Source: Tetrahymena thermophila SB210
Lineage: Eukaryota; Ciliophora; Oligohymenophorea; Hymenostomatida; Tetrahymenidae
NCBI RefSeq assembly: GCF_000189635.1
Contig: NW_002476463.1
Span: 1,612,001 to 1,676,000 of the forward strand
Length of the DNA: 64,000 nucleotides
Direction: 5' to 3'
Within the stretch, counting starts at the first letter, position 1. Every line of letters begins with the position of its first letter. A model generated the notes under the pieces. It was not told where the DNA came from. It saw only the letters and a list, made by a program, of their open reading frames with translations, and made no database searches. Of this stretch, positions 50,316-63,511 are shown piece after piece. Both the position numbers and the translations under genes were made by a program.

Positions 50316-50834
50316 TTGTGTGTCTTTCATGCATTAAATAAAATTTAATATTTTATTTTTAAAATATTTTAAGATTTCTATTCGTTAGATTTGTTTTGAA
50401 TCGTTTATATCTTTATCTGTAAATTTGTTAAATTCTATTTGAATGAATCCATTTATTTTGAAAAAATACAAAAAAAATTTCAACTCTTAAATTAATTAAA
50501 ATAAGAATAAAATAAATAAGTATTAAATATAACATGGATTATTTAAGTATTATAAGCAGATTTAGACACAGTTTTTCTTTTATAATTTTTAATTAGTACA
50601 TTTTATTATGATAAATCTATGGCAATAATGATGCATAGATTTATATGACGTATAAGTTGATTAACAAATACTAAGCTAAAGAGTATCTGATAATAGAATT
50701 TATGGATAAAAGATTTGCAATAACTAGATAAAACTTTATATATTTTTGTTTGGGAATATATATAAAAATTATAAATTACCAATAGATTGATATATATTTT
50801 GATTTTTATCATAGATTGCTGTAACAACCAAAAA
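50316..50834. other. AT-rich spacer
   Basis: No gene or structure recognised. Confidence 0.55.
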
Positions 50835-51525
50835 ATGTCGTCATATTTACAATTCAAAACTCATAATTAGATTTTAACTGGCAATTTCGTTTAAAATTTG
50901 CTAGATATTGGATTGGTAAATTCAAAGAGAATTAAGAGTTTTTTACTTGATTTTTATTTAAATTTTAGTGAATATGAATGTATATGTAACTTTAAAAAGT
51001 AATACATCACTTAAAAATTAAAAAAAACAAAATTGTAAGGAAGTTAGGTAACACAAAGATGAGGAAATGTTTGAAGTAGAAGAAGATTGTTTTTAAGTTT
51101 AACTAAGAACTGATGATAAACTTATCTAGATATCCACTACCTAAGTTAAAACATTTAAAATAGGCAAAGATAATATCTTCCTTATATTTATCTATAAAAT
51201 ATTTTATGATTTGACTATTAATTTTAAAGGATGTATTATAAGATAATTTATAAAGTTAAGTAGATTTAAAACATAAACAGAATCTAAATACCCATTAATT
51301 TAAAAAAAAATAGAAGACTTAGATTTTAAATCGAAAAATAATATGAATTTCAATCATCATTAAAAGAAAAAGTTTATTTTGTTTGATGCAAATGCTACGA
51401 TACAGTCGTAATATCTCTAAAAGAATATTATATTTACAACCAAAAGATTATAATTGACCTAATATCATTGCAATATCAAAAATCCTGAGAAAAGTAAGTA
51501 CTCTGAAAAAAGAAAAATAGATTGA
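50835..51525 (+). CDS. Candidate gene in two overlapping frames, exon structure unresolved
   Basis: ATG 50835 opens 75 codons (MSSYLQFKTHNQILTGNFVQ...) to a TGA at 51060-51062. In another frame ATG 50974 opens 183 codons to a TGA at 51523-51525, including DEEMFEVEEDCFQVQLRTDD and KKFILFDANATIQSQYLQ. Both look like coding composition, and a TTTTAG acceptor-like site lies just before 50974. Probably one gene with an intron I could not place. No family recognised. It ends about 140 bp before the PEX11 start on the same strand. Confidence 0.4.
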
Positions 51526-51663
51526 TAGATAGAATTGAATTGAATCAATCTATTAAGCAACAAACAATAAATAATTAATCAAAGTTATAAATTCTTTTAA
51601 TTTATCAGAAATAGGAAATATATATTAGAATTTTATCATAGTATCTACTGTTAAATAGCTTAC

Positions 51664-53453
51664 ATGGAGCCAAATATAGAGGAACAGATCGACCAAAAGG
51701 AGGAAAATTAAAATAAAGAAACTAAGACACTCAGGCAGAAAATGCAGAGTGAGACCAATATTTCTTTAGATAGTGATTCATCATAAAAATAATCTGCATC
51801 AACTTTCAATAGATAATTGAATAGGAAATCTTCTCGCTTAGACTTTTCTTCTCTTATTCCAAATGATTTATAAAAAAAAATAAGCAAAAATGTTGAGCAT
51901 TATCATGAATTTAGTTAAAGTCTCGTGTATTCAGTAATGCTCTATCCTTTTTTATAATTTTCATCAATATTGTTAATTTTTACTAATTATCTATGCTGAT
52001 AAAAGCATATTAATTGCTACTTTCTTAGAATTATTCAAATATTTTTAAATAAAAAATGTTTTACCAGAGTTATTTTATTTAAATCAAAAGGCTTCAAGTC
52101 TCTCTAAGCACTTCTCAGCATTGGTAAATACAAGCACTGGTAGAGAAAAGGTATTAGCAGTGTTCTAGTATTGGGGTGAATTCTAGTGTGATTTAGCCAA
52201 GCATTCAAATATCGCATAAATACAAGAACTCTACTCTAAGAGAATGCTCGCAAGTATTAGATTTATGTTTGTTATGAAAGAGAATCTATCTTAAGCCCGT
52301 AAGACATTCAGATTACTTAAGTTTCTTGATGATTTTAAAGCTGTTTAGAGAGTTATATAGACTAAAAAGCCATTTTTGTTTAAATTGTTGGGAGTTTTAT
52401 GTAATTACTTCTCTTTTATGTATTACATCAGTGACAACATCCTTTTCATTATTACTCTTCTTATATAAAGGTATTTAATATAATTTATTTCAAATTAAGG
52501 ATTAGCATGTAGAGTTTCTTAATTGAACAGTATAGATTTAACATGCAAAAGTGTTATTGAGCTTATTTGATAGTAATTTACAACTTTACTAAAAATTAAT
52601 ATTTTACATTTGTTTGAAAGTTTACTTCAAACAATACTCATCCACAGCTTAAAATAATTAAATTTTTAATAGAAACTGCATTAAAATCCAAAATAAAGAT
52701 TAATTATTCGTATTAAGTATTCAAGATATTTATTTTTACTTTCAATAAATTTGTTTCTTTAAAAAAAGTAAAATATTTCCCAAAGAAAGAGAGCACAAAT
52801 GGAAGGATAAGAAAAATTCCTTTTCACTACTTCGTATTGTTTTCAGTATCATAAGACATCTCTGGAGTTTATATATGAGATATAAGTAAATTAAAAATCT
52901 ATAAAAAAAAAATAAAAATATATAATTTATACTTAGAAAAGAACTTGATATTTATAAACAAATAACTGAGGCAGAAGAAAAATAAATAACTAAAGAAGAT
53001 AAAATATATGAGCTATGTAATAAACTAATTAAAAAGAGAAGAAAAAGAAGATTTGAATGGTTGGAAGTTACAATTGATGTTTGTAGATTTTTTATGCTTT
53101 ACAAAGGATTAAAGTTGCCAGCTTATAAAATTGTAGATCCTGCTTTTATTGGACTATGTGGTGTTAGTAATTATAATAATTTTTTTATATTTTAAGTTAA
53201 AATATTGATTTATTTAATAAATGAAATAGTGTCTTCAACTATGAGTCTCATGAAAATGATCATAGATAAAAAAATATTTGTTTCTGTATAGAACCCAAGT
53301 CCTCAATAAAATACATATACTTATGAAGATCAAAATGGAAATAAAGTTAAAAATATTTTTTACAATATCGATTCATTCAGCACAACTTAAAACCTGAAGG
53401 ACTTTGATGGTCTTGTCGGAAACGTCTATCAGACAAATAGTAATTAAAAATGA
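51664..53453 (+). CDS. PEX11: Peroxisomal membrane biogenesis protein PEX11
   Basis: Start at ATG 51664. Exon 1 runs to about 51933, with a GTAATG donor; the first acceptor is uncertain, somewhere in 52029-52070. Then 52070-52470, 52769-52885, 52937-53160 and 53230-53453, with introns 52471-52768, 52886-52936 and 53161-53229. The serine-rich N-terminal extension of about 90 residues is unusual. The PEX11 core follows: ALVNTSTGREKVLAVFQYWG, then NLSQARKTFRLLKFLDDF, YYISDNILFI, RHLWSLYMRYK, a charged coiled coil, FEWLEVTIDVCRFF and a final membrane segment with IGLCVSSTMSLMKM. PEX11 bends and elongates the peroxisomal membrane before division. The family signature S-x-ARK-x-x-R-x-x-KFL is intact. 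A last short stretch (NPSPQQNTY onward) is a C-terminal tail. Confidence 0.82.
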
Positions 53454-53479
53454 ATTAAAAAAGGCAAGAAGAATAATTC

Positions 53480-53498
53480 GATTGATTGATTGATTGAT
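53480..53498. repeat. ATTG microsatellite
   Basis: Four to five tandem ATTG units, just downstream of the PEX11 stop. Confidence 0.75.
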
Positions 53499-54516
53499 GA
53501 TAGATCAAATCTAATTAATTTTTTAATATTACAATCAGAAACTAAATAATAAATAAATAAATATTTGGTTGTTAAAAGAAGTTCTATAAATATTGATTTA
53601 TCATCAAGAAAATATAAAATATTAAACATAAAACACTCACTAAATACTAAAGCTAATAAAAATAAAATAAATAAATAGTGTATTATTTCATTCTCCTTAT
53701 TTTAAATTAAATAATTTAATCTTAGCATAAAATTTATTTTAATAAAATAATTTATTATTTATTTATTTATTTGTTTGTTTGATTTATCAAATGAAACATA
53801 AAAAACTTTGTCAGTTTTTATTATTCCATCAAAAAACTTAATTTGTAAAACAGCAAAATTCTAAAAAAAATAAAAAACAGTAAAAGAATTTTTTTGAAAT
53901 TGTTAATTAAACCTCAAATAAGATAGGTAGAATTCTGTTAAAAATAAGTTGCTATTTAATTAGAAAGCTCACTTATTTATGTTTTTTATCATCAAATTTT
54001 TAACTGAAAATATTCTAGTCCAAAAAATTGTTTGTTTAACTTATGTTTTTTATTTTAAAATTTATATATTTAATGTATTAAATTAATGAAATAATTGTAA
54101 TATTTTTGGAACAATTACCATCACTTAAAAATGTAATATTATTTCTTAAGTTAAAATACTAATTCATTAAAATTAATAGTTTTATAGAACTTTTTGCATT
54201 TCTAAATATAGAATATTTTAAACAAATAAAGAGCTTAAAATAATAATTTGAATTAATGATCTAGACTAGTAAAAATATTTATGTTTGAAGGGTTACAAGA
54301 TAATTTAAGTTTACACAAATACTGAACATTTAAATAAATTTACTTGAAATCATAATAACAATCAGATTTTATGCATCAATTTTAGAAATCATCAATTAGC
54401 AACAATTAAAAATTATATGTAATTCAATCTAAAAAAATTAAATCTTAATTTGATATATCGAAGAAACTATTCTTAGGGTTTTAATTTTTACAAATTAACT
54501 GCAAAAGGTTTAAATT

Positions 54517-54529
54517 TGGCAATTTGCCA
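54517..54529. promoter_or_regulatory. Perfect 13-base palindrome upstream of the channel gene
   Basis: TGGCAA-T-TTGCCA, in a spacer where G and C are scarce. Its position upstream of the start suggests a protein-binding site, but this is inference only. Confidence 0.25.
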
Positions 54530-54672
54530 TAGTATTATCATAAGCAAATAGCAAGGACATTTTAAATTAGATAACTTGTCATTATATAGGCAAATAAGGC
54601 ATTTTTGTTAAGTTTAAAACTGATAAATTTAATAATATCTTAACTTATATATTCTAAGAATTAAATTAAATT

Positions 54673-57600
54673 ATGAATACATACGTTGAATAATATACTG
54701 ACACTGTTAATTATAGAAGGGGCGGCTTGTTTAAGTATCCCACAAAAGGAAGTGCTACACTAAGGACTCAATATTCTTTGCAGACGCGTAAAAAAAAAGG
54801 TTTAATTCCTAAGAAGATTCCTGAAAAATTCACATAAAGGGAATATGATAATAATGAATTAAGTTCGAAATGGGATGTAAAAAATAAAGCTTTACTTGAA
54901 TATACATCAATTAATGAGGAGAGACATTACGCGGTAGGGGAAGAAAGAAAAATGGTTGATAAAAGTACCTTTTAGGGTTTAAATTCTTTTCAAATGAAAA
55001 GCTTGTTCTTTCAAAAGGATGAAGATTTAGAAGAAGATAATAGTAAAAAGATGGTTTAATTCTTCTACCATGGAAAAACATTCACGTATTGCAAAGAAAG
55101 TTGTTAATTATTTAAAAAAGAGCATTTGATTAGAAGATTATCTGTCTGGATTACAGAATGGAATTACTATAAATTTTTTACTTTTATTACAATTTTAACT
55201 ATGGCAGTCTTCATGGGAATGCATAACTACAACTTAAGCGATGAGGAAAATATTAAATAAGGAGGATATTAGAGCATTTTTTCATACACTAAATATTTCT
55301 ACATAAGTTATTTTGCCATTGAAATAGTTTTGAAAATCATTGCTAGAGGGCTTTACTAATCGTATAACAGCTATCTCAAAAACATCAATAATTTAATCAT
55401 CTTAATAGTTTTTGGCATAATAGTTATATATGATACTTCATTCATTTTCCTCTTCATCTTTAGGATCTTTTACGTTTTTGAGTTTACAAGTAACATTAAG
55501 TAATTGAGAAAATCTTACATAATCTTAAAACTTTATCAAATTTCTGGTGAAACTCTATTTAAACTATTATTTCTTATATTCTTTTTTATTACTCTATTTG
55601 GAATCTTATCCACAAACATATTTTCGGGATCTCTAGACTACAGGTATGTATATATATATTTACTTTTATGTTTTTTTCATATGTATTTTATTAAATTAGA
55701 TGTAGAACCACTCCAGTACCTGGCTAAGGAGATTGGGAACTAGGTAAAACTAAATTTAAGATAAAAAAGTTATAAATTTATAATTTTTTGTTCTAATAAC
55801 TTTTTTAATTCAACCAAAAATGGATTTCTTAATTTCAAAATAAAAAACTTTTTTGTTGTTTTTAAAAAAATTAAATCAATGGCAAGGCAAATTGAAGAGA
55901 AATTTGTAAAAAAAATATTTTTTATAAATAAACTCTAAAAAAAACTTTTTAATTTGCTGATTAAAGATAAATTTAAATGTCGTTTTTTTGAAAAAATTAA
56001 AAATAATTCTAAAAATATTAAAAAACAAAAAAGTTAAGATTGAGTAAAATTTAAAAATTTTAGATTTATTTATTAGTTTAGTTCTTCCTAACTTTTTCAA
56101 ATATAAAAAACAAATAAATTTTTAAATAAAAGCATAAGGAGTTTATAGAGTTTGTGGTGGTAGATTTTCATGTCCTGATAATACCTATTGTGGAAGTAAC
56201 TATAGCTATATAAAAAATGATACTTCATACATTGATAGTGCTAACATGGATAAACCTACTAGTTCAAGATATTATAATTATGGAATCACAAATTTTGATA
56301 ATTTATATCAAACTTATTTGACTCTGTTCTTATTTTATATGGTGGAAGGATATTATAATGTGCTTTATATGATGGAGGATTCTCATGACTAATTCATTCC
56401 TATTATTTTTGTTACTTGCTATTTTTTAGTGTGTACATATTTTCTAAATAATTTGATTATAGCTATCTTTTTTATCAAGTACTAATAAATTGAATCTGAA
56501 GAAGAAAAAAAGAATGCTTCATAAAAAAGAAAATCAAATTCTGTTAGATTTCAAGGATCTTAATAACATTAGCAATATGATGCTATTACTAATAATTAAT
56601 CACTAGCTACAAATAGCTTTTATAACCTTAAAGGTGGAGCAGCTGATTCTTCTAACAAAAATGTAAATAGGATTTACCCTGAAAAAATAACTCTTAACAC
56701 AGAAAAATAAATTTAAAATACATTTATAGGCTTAAATTTAAATTCTAAATAATAAATAATAAATCCTCCATACAAAAGAAGAAATGCAAAATAATTAGAA
56801 GAATTGAATAGAGAGAAGAATTATGGATAAAGTATAGAATTAAAACAAAATAAATAAATAGATTAACTGAACAACAGCAACAATAGCAATAACAAAAAAG
56901 ATTTAAAAAAACATTTAGAGTATTCTAAAAAGGTATCTTTGAAATCTATAGCTGAAGAAAAAGATATTTTTTATATGAAGTAAAATTCTATTTATAAACA
57001 ATTATACAATTTATTCTTAAATATCAAAAAATTTAGGGATAGAAATGTAGCAGAAGAGCTAAAGAAATTCAAATAATTATATGCTAGTGAGTTTTTAGAT
57101 AAATCGATTTCAAGAGCAGAAACTAATAAAAATAAAAACAATGGGTAACAACATAACAATTTTTCATTAGCATATAGGACTAATGCGTCTTTCAATTCAA
57201 ATAGAAGAAAAACATTTAATAAAATTCCATTTAGTCCTTCAATAGTAACTTAAATTTTGAAAATTAAATCCATTTTAAGAAAATATTTTTTAAATAATAA
57301 AGTATGGCTAATCAATTTTGAATTTGTTGTAAATAAAAAGCTCAAAAAATAAAATAGAATCTTAGTAGAAAGAAAATGAATTAGATTACAATAGGGGAAT
57401 AATTGACATCTTTCTTTCAAACAAAATATTCTTAGTATTTATCAATCTTTGCATTTTCTGTAATATTATTGTACTCAGCTTCAATTAATACCCTGCAGTT
57501 AGTGACAGCTTCTACAGCATATTAAGTAATTTTTAAATAAAAATATTTTAAATCTAATTATACAAATTTAAAGAAACACTTAATTTGGTATTTATTCTCC

Positions 57601-60600
57601 TGTTTCTTTTTGAAGATGCGCTTAGACTACTCTCAAGTAAGTAGAATTATTATATCTTACTCGGTGAAATTATTATAGATGTAACTTCGACTGTAATCAA
57701 TCAATCAATAAAACAAAATTATTATCATAAAAATTTTTTTCATAAATATAAGGTTATAGTTTTCAAAACAAAGGATTTGGTTCCTTTTTCTTGTCTGAAA
57801 GGGATTAGAATTTTGTATGCTTTTACAAATATTTAGAAATGGGTTAACTATAGAATATTAATAGATGCTATGAACCATAGCATGTCCTATGTAATCAATA
57901 TTATGTTGATAGCATTTTCCTTTATGTACTTAGGTACGATAATTGGAATGTGGCTATTTGGAGGAAAACTCAAATTTAATGACTCAGATGAATATGACCT
58001 CGTCAATGGGTAAATAAATAAATAAATAAATATCATTTCAAATTAGATTCAATAACTTTATTTATAAAAGGAAATCTCCTAGATTTAATTTTGATAATAT
58101 TTTATCAGCTTTTACTTTAGTTTTCACAACTATTTAAGGAGATCAGTGGAATAGGGTTTGGTTCGATTGTGTTAGAAGTGAAGGAAGTTTGAAAGCGCAT
58201 CCTTATTTTATTCTATTAATGGTTATTGGGAAAACAATATTTTTAAATTCATTTACTGCTATTATGCTTGCATCTTTTGATTATGCAAATAAGAAATCAG
58301 ATGCAGCTATGAGAGGTGCTAAAACTGCAATTGATTAAATTTTGAGTATGAAGTTGAGGAGAAAAAATTCTGAACTTCCTTAAGAAATGTAAAAGAAAGA
58401 TTTTATAAAAAATGATACTTATAAGAATATAAATTCTAAGTTTGTGTCTAAAGGGGATGATGATAGTTAGTCAAAAGAAGATAATTTTAAGAGCTCAGTA
58501 GTCGACAGTGAAAAACAGGACGATAAATTTAGCTTAAAAGCATAATAAAAAAAAAGAAAAGTACTATAATAAGATAATAATGAAAATAGATTGTAAACAG
58601 AAGATAATTAACTGCAAACATTAGGTCCTCTAATTAATAATTAAGACTAATAGACACTCAAAGATTTTAGATCTCCTGGTCTCAATTTTAAAATTATGCC
58701 ATTAAAAAATGATGAAATTGATGAACAAAAACCTCGAAATGCCAATTATCCAAAGCCTTAAAAAGTCAATGAAGTCACTTCTCAATTAGGAGAGGAGAGA
58801 ACCTTTTAAAGACAAGGATCGAACAATAATGATTCAACCCCTGATTAAAGAAAATCCCCCTTTTAGTTATCCATGAGCTCCTTTAAGTAATACAATAAAC
58901 ATAGAAGTCAAGCTGATCTTGAGAAGGAAAAAAAAGTAAAATTAATTCAAAATAAAAAACATTTCACACAATTTTTAAAACAGAAACTAGGTAAAATAGG
59001 ATTCTATTTGAAATATTCAAGCTGCTTTATGTTTCATAAAAATTCCTTTATAAGAAAAAATTGTATCAGGCTTATAGAGACTAACTATTGGGATAATTTT
59101 TTCTTAGGTAATTAATACAATAAATAATAAGTTATTTCAATTAAATCATCTTTTAAATTCTATTTATTTAATATTAAAATTAAGGAAAATATATTTATCT
59201 ATTTATTTTTCTTTCTTTCTTTATTTTTCAAAGACCTTTTTATTTATTTTTAAGACTTTTTTATTTGTTTTTCAAAGTACTTATTATTTTATCAGAACAT
59301 TTTTGATAAAAGAAATTGATTTTATTTTATTTAAAATATATTATCAAATTAAATTATTTGAATTTTAATAAATTTAAAAATATTTATTAATAAATATAAA
59401 GTTCACATAGTTTTTAGTTCAATTCAACTTGCATTGGACAATCCTCTATATGATCCAAATTCAATCTTTAAATAAGTCTTATAGATACTTAACTTTTACT
59501 TTACTGTTGTTTTTTGTGTTGAAGCTGCTATTAAAATTATAGCATATGGGTTCTTATATAATTTCACTAAGCCAGACTAAGCCTACTTAAGGAGTCCTTG
59601 GAATATCCTTGATTTTTTTGTTAATATTGTAAGATCTTTTTATTTTAATAAAATTATTTTAAAAATATATTTATCAATAAATAAATGAATAATAAATTAG
59701 TGTGCAATTGTAGATTTATCTGGATTTTTATCTACTTAAAGCCTTAAATCATTAAAATCACTAAGAGTTTTTAGAGCACTAAGGCCATTAAAAATTATAA
59801 CAAAGAACGAATCATTAAAGCTACTGGTTAATTCACTGTTTCAAACAATTCCAGTTTTAACTAGTTTGGCTTTTGTTATTTTGATAATGACTTGGATATT
59901 TGCTATCTTCCTTATGAGTTCATTTAAAGGAGAATTACAATATTGCTCTTTTGACGATATTAATAATATGGTAGATTCTGATTTATATAAGAAAATAGTA
60001 ACAATTTAAGATTGCAACTAATCAGGTGGCTAGTGGGTCAATCAATATTTTAATTTTGACACTGTTTTTTTATCTGTAATATCTTTGTTCAAAGTAAATT
60101 AATAAATATATAACTAGTTTGTTTTAAAATATTTATCAAATAAATTTTTGCTTGAAAAAATCAGATTATTTTAGGTGAAAATTGGACTCAATTGATGTGG
60201 TCATCTATAGACGCTTCTGGAATAGAAAAATAACCAATAAAAGATTATTAAAGAGGTTATGCACTTATCTATCTATTGCTATTGTTTATGGGAAATATTT
60301 TTACAACCAACCTAATTACAGGTTTAGTAGTAAATAACTTCAAAAGAATAAAAGATGAAATTTCTGGCTACAAAAACTTAACAAGCATTCAAAGACAATG
60401 GGTAGAAATGTAAAAGTATATGATGAAAAGAAAATTAAAGGTAGTTATTCCTACTCCTGAGAATACTTACAGACACTTTTGTTATATATTAGCAAAATCT
60501 TCTAAATTTGAAAAAATAATTATCTTCTTTATAATTTTAAATCTCGTAACCATGGGATGTTAATACAAAGGAATGGATGATTAGGGAGCTTATGCAATTA

Positions 60601-62780
60601 ATGTTATTAATAATTTTTGCTTAGGTATTTATCACGTAGAGGCCCTTATAAAAATAGTCGGAGTTGGGGTTTATTTTTACTTCAAAGATGATTGGAACAA
60701 GTATTTTTATTTCTTTCATTCAAAGTTTTTTATTTGACAATAAATAATAAATATATCAATAATAGATTTGATTTTGGTGTTATTTTGATTACAGATATTG
60801 TTCTCTTTTCTTCTATTTTTGTATCAACGTCGACAGTTTCAAACTTGCCTATTATATTCAGAGCTCTTAGATTAGGAAGAATAGTTAAATATGTAAAAAG
60901 CTTTAAATTTTGTTAAAAATAAAAAAAATAACCTGCACAACTACCCACATTAATTTTATTTATGTCATTTAGATTTAATATTTAAAAATAAAAATAAATC
61001 GAGAAGCAAATTAAAATAAAAAAATTTACCTTAATGAAACTGTTTTTTATTTAATGACAAGAGTTAAATAAAATACTTAAAAAAAATAATTATAAAATAT
61101 TATTAATAAAAACTGAAGACATACATTTCAAAACAATGTAAAAAAATGCTAAATAAACTAAATAATTTGAAAGGAAGCAAAATAATAATTTAAATAATTG
61201 CTTAAAAAATAAGTTTTGAAAGCTGACATTTAAATGTTTATTTAAATTATTTTTATTTACAGTATTTTGACTTAAAAACAAATTTAAACATTTGCTTACT
61301 ATAAAATTAATTTATTTTTAAAATATTTAATTAAAAAAATTAGATTAGAGCTTCATAATCTTTAAAGGTTTTGATAGATTCGATATACTATTTGTTACCT
61401 TCTTTAATTAATATAGCTTTTCTTGTATTTTTGATAGCTTTTATTTGTGCAATTTTAGGAATGAATTTATTTTCTTAAGTCTAGCTTTTAGATGGAGATT
61501 AATAATATCCATTCTTTGATTCAAGAGCTCCTTATCCATACTCATATAATTTCTAAACTTTTACAGGTTCGTTTTTAGTTATTTTATAGTGTATACAAAA
61601 TTAAAACTGGGATTGGTACATATAATAATATGGATTTGACTAATCAGGCTGCTATAGTTAGAGCTATTCAGACTAATAATAAGATGGTATCAAAGGTTGC
61701 TCTAATCCACTTAGTTACCCTTTCTTCTTAGTAGTGGTCTTTTTCTTAAGATATATAATCATAAATCTCTTTTTAGCTCTCGTAATCGAGGGTTTCTTTG
61801 ACACTCTAAAAGAAAATGAAGCTGTAATTTCTCCAGAAGTACTTGAAAGTATTATTGAAAAATGGTCAGTCTACGATTAAAATGGTACAGGGTTCATTGA
61901 CCCTGAGGAGATGTATTTATTATTATTGGACATTCCAGAGCCTATAGGTTTGAAAAATGAGTTTTTATAAACTCAGATTACAGGTCATGGTTATAGTAAA
62001 TAAATAGATCAATAAATTAATATAAAAAAAATAGCTAATAAAATATTTATTAAAAAGGTTAAAAAAGAGATATTAAAGATAGAAAGAGCAAATTGTAACT
62101 TTTCTCAAAAAGAAAGATTTTCTAGGAGCTTATAAATTTCAATGTCAGATTATATTCAAACGACAAAACGCACTTCATGGATTTCTGTGTAAAAATATCA
62201 AGAAATGCAATTATGAAGAAAGCTAAGGATAATAATATCTCTGATCCTTTTCTGATTAACAGTAGGATAGTGTAAGTTAAATTACAATTTCATTAAACAA
62301 ATTATACTTTTTTATATAAAAGAATTGAAGACAGTCTAGTGTAAACACTGATGAAGAATTGGGAAACAGAATATCCAAGTAATTAACCAATAAATCTACT
62401 TTACTAATTATTACTTGTTTATTTGATTTCTTTAAAATAATAGTTTGAAATTTAATTATATTTACATTTATTTAATTTTAAATAAACAATTAATTACTTA
62501 ATTAGCTCTAAAGAAGTATAACAAGAGGAAAGATGAATTTAACTAGCCAAAGAAATACTTCACTATTTTAAATTACTATGCAGCAGTAACTATTTAAGAT
62601 TATATTAGATAGGTTTAAAGAGAGAAAAAGATAAAGGAGTAAATAATTAAAAACAAACTTAGTAGTAAAATGAATAAAACAGAAAACATAAACACTTATA
62701 GCTTAACAAATAACTAAAAGTAAAAAGTTTTATAAAGAAATTATACAAACAAACCGTGGAGTTCAAACAATAAAAAATGA
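54673..62780 (+). CDS. Voltage-gated calcium channel alpha-1 subunit, four domains
   Basis: Fifteen exons: 54673-55643, 55700-55743, 56139-57328, 57366-57525, 57574-57692, 57753-58009, 58047-59107, 59411-59628, 59701-60093, 60165-60700, 60766-60892, 61344-61995, 62058-62271, 62323-62378 and 62506-62780. All phases agree: 6,273 nt, 2,090 residues. Four repeats of six spans plus pore loop are visible. Pore residues are E408 (FYMVEGYYNVLY), D946 (TTIQGDQWNRVW), E1476 (LGENWTQLMW) and Q1779 (CIQNQNWDWY). The domain III S4 is strongly basic (KSLRVFRALRPLKIITK), as is domain IV (FRALRLGRIVKYIRAS); those of I and II are weak. The C-terminus has an EF-hand (YDQNGTGFIDPEEM), YSNDKTHFMDF and an IQ-type motif (TIQDYIRQVQREKK), as in Cav channels. 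In ciliates such channels lie in the ciliary membrane and trigger ciliary reversal. The I-II and II-III loops are long and low in complexity. Confidence 0.92.
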
Positions 62781-63057
62781 GAAAATTAAGTTATTTCTTA
62801 AACTATATATCTAACTAGCTAGATATAACTTTCTTGTTTTAATGAAAGAAATTAATATTTTTTGACACAAAAAGCGAGAAGGAGCAATCAAAAATAATAT
62901 TTTTTAAGAATAAAAAAAATAGCAAACGATCATTAGTAATTAATAATTAACTGTTTGTAAATATAAATATATATCTAGTTAATTATATATAAATCCTATA
63001 TATATGATAAGTAATTTAAAATTTTTTAATTTATTTAATATTGAAATTTAGTAATAC

Positions 63058-63061
63058 ATTT

Positions 63062-63092
<31 letters not shown>

Positions 63093-63098
63093 TATTTA
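63058..63098. repeat. TTTA microsatellite
   Basis: About ten tandem TTTA units. Confidence 0.85.
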
Positions 63099-63157
63099 AT
63101 TTTATTGATTAATTTACTTATTTATTATTATCATTATTATTATTTTACTTCGCTAGT

Positions 63158-63180
63158 AAGTTAGTTAGTTAGTTAGTTAG
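63158..63180. repeat. GTTA microsatellite
   Basis: About five to six tandem GTTA units, shortly after the TTTA repeat. Confidence 0.8.
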
Positions 63181-63511
63181 ATATTTAGTTATTTGGTTAT
63201 AAACAATTTTTATATTTTGGTTCTGATTAAATCAATATTAGTTAGTTTCAAAGGATTTTATAGAGATTTTTTCTTTAATAAATCATGTCTAAAGTTATAA
63301 TAAATTTAAAAGATAGATTCAAAAAATTCATTTTGATAATATTTTAGATAAATTGAATTTTAAAACTAGCTTAAATCTATTTTAGATGATTTATTTATTT
63401 ATTTATATTTTAATAAGGACAAACTGGTTGGTCTTTTATTTCAGCTTTAAATATTTATTTTGTAATTTGGTAGAAAACTATTTTAAGATCTTAAATAAAT
63501 TATTTTTTTGG

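Larger units (their letters stand above)
53454..54672. other. Region upstream of the calcium-channel gene
   Basis: AT-rich DNA with an ATTG microsatellite at 53480-53498 and a 13-base perfect palindrome TGGCAATTTGCCA at 54517-54529, about 145 bp before the channel's ATG. It should contain the channel promoter. No gene recognised. Confidence 0.5.
62781..63511. other. AT-rich convergent spacer with simple repeats
   Basis: Spacer between two 3' ends. It holds the TTTA and GTTA microsatellites listed separately. Confidence 0.6.

Noticed and set aside
55876..56100. Minus-strand 74-codon frame
   Set aside because: Lies within intron 2 of the calcium-channel gene and has low-complexity K/F composition.
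61090..61281. Minus-strand 63-codon frame
   Set aside because: Lies within the 451-nt intron of the calcium-channel gene; low complexity.
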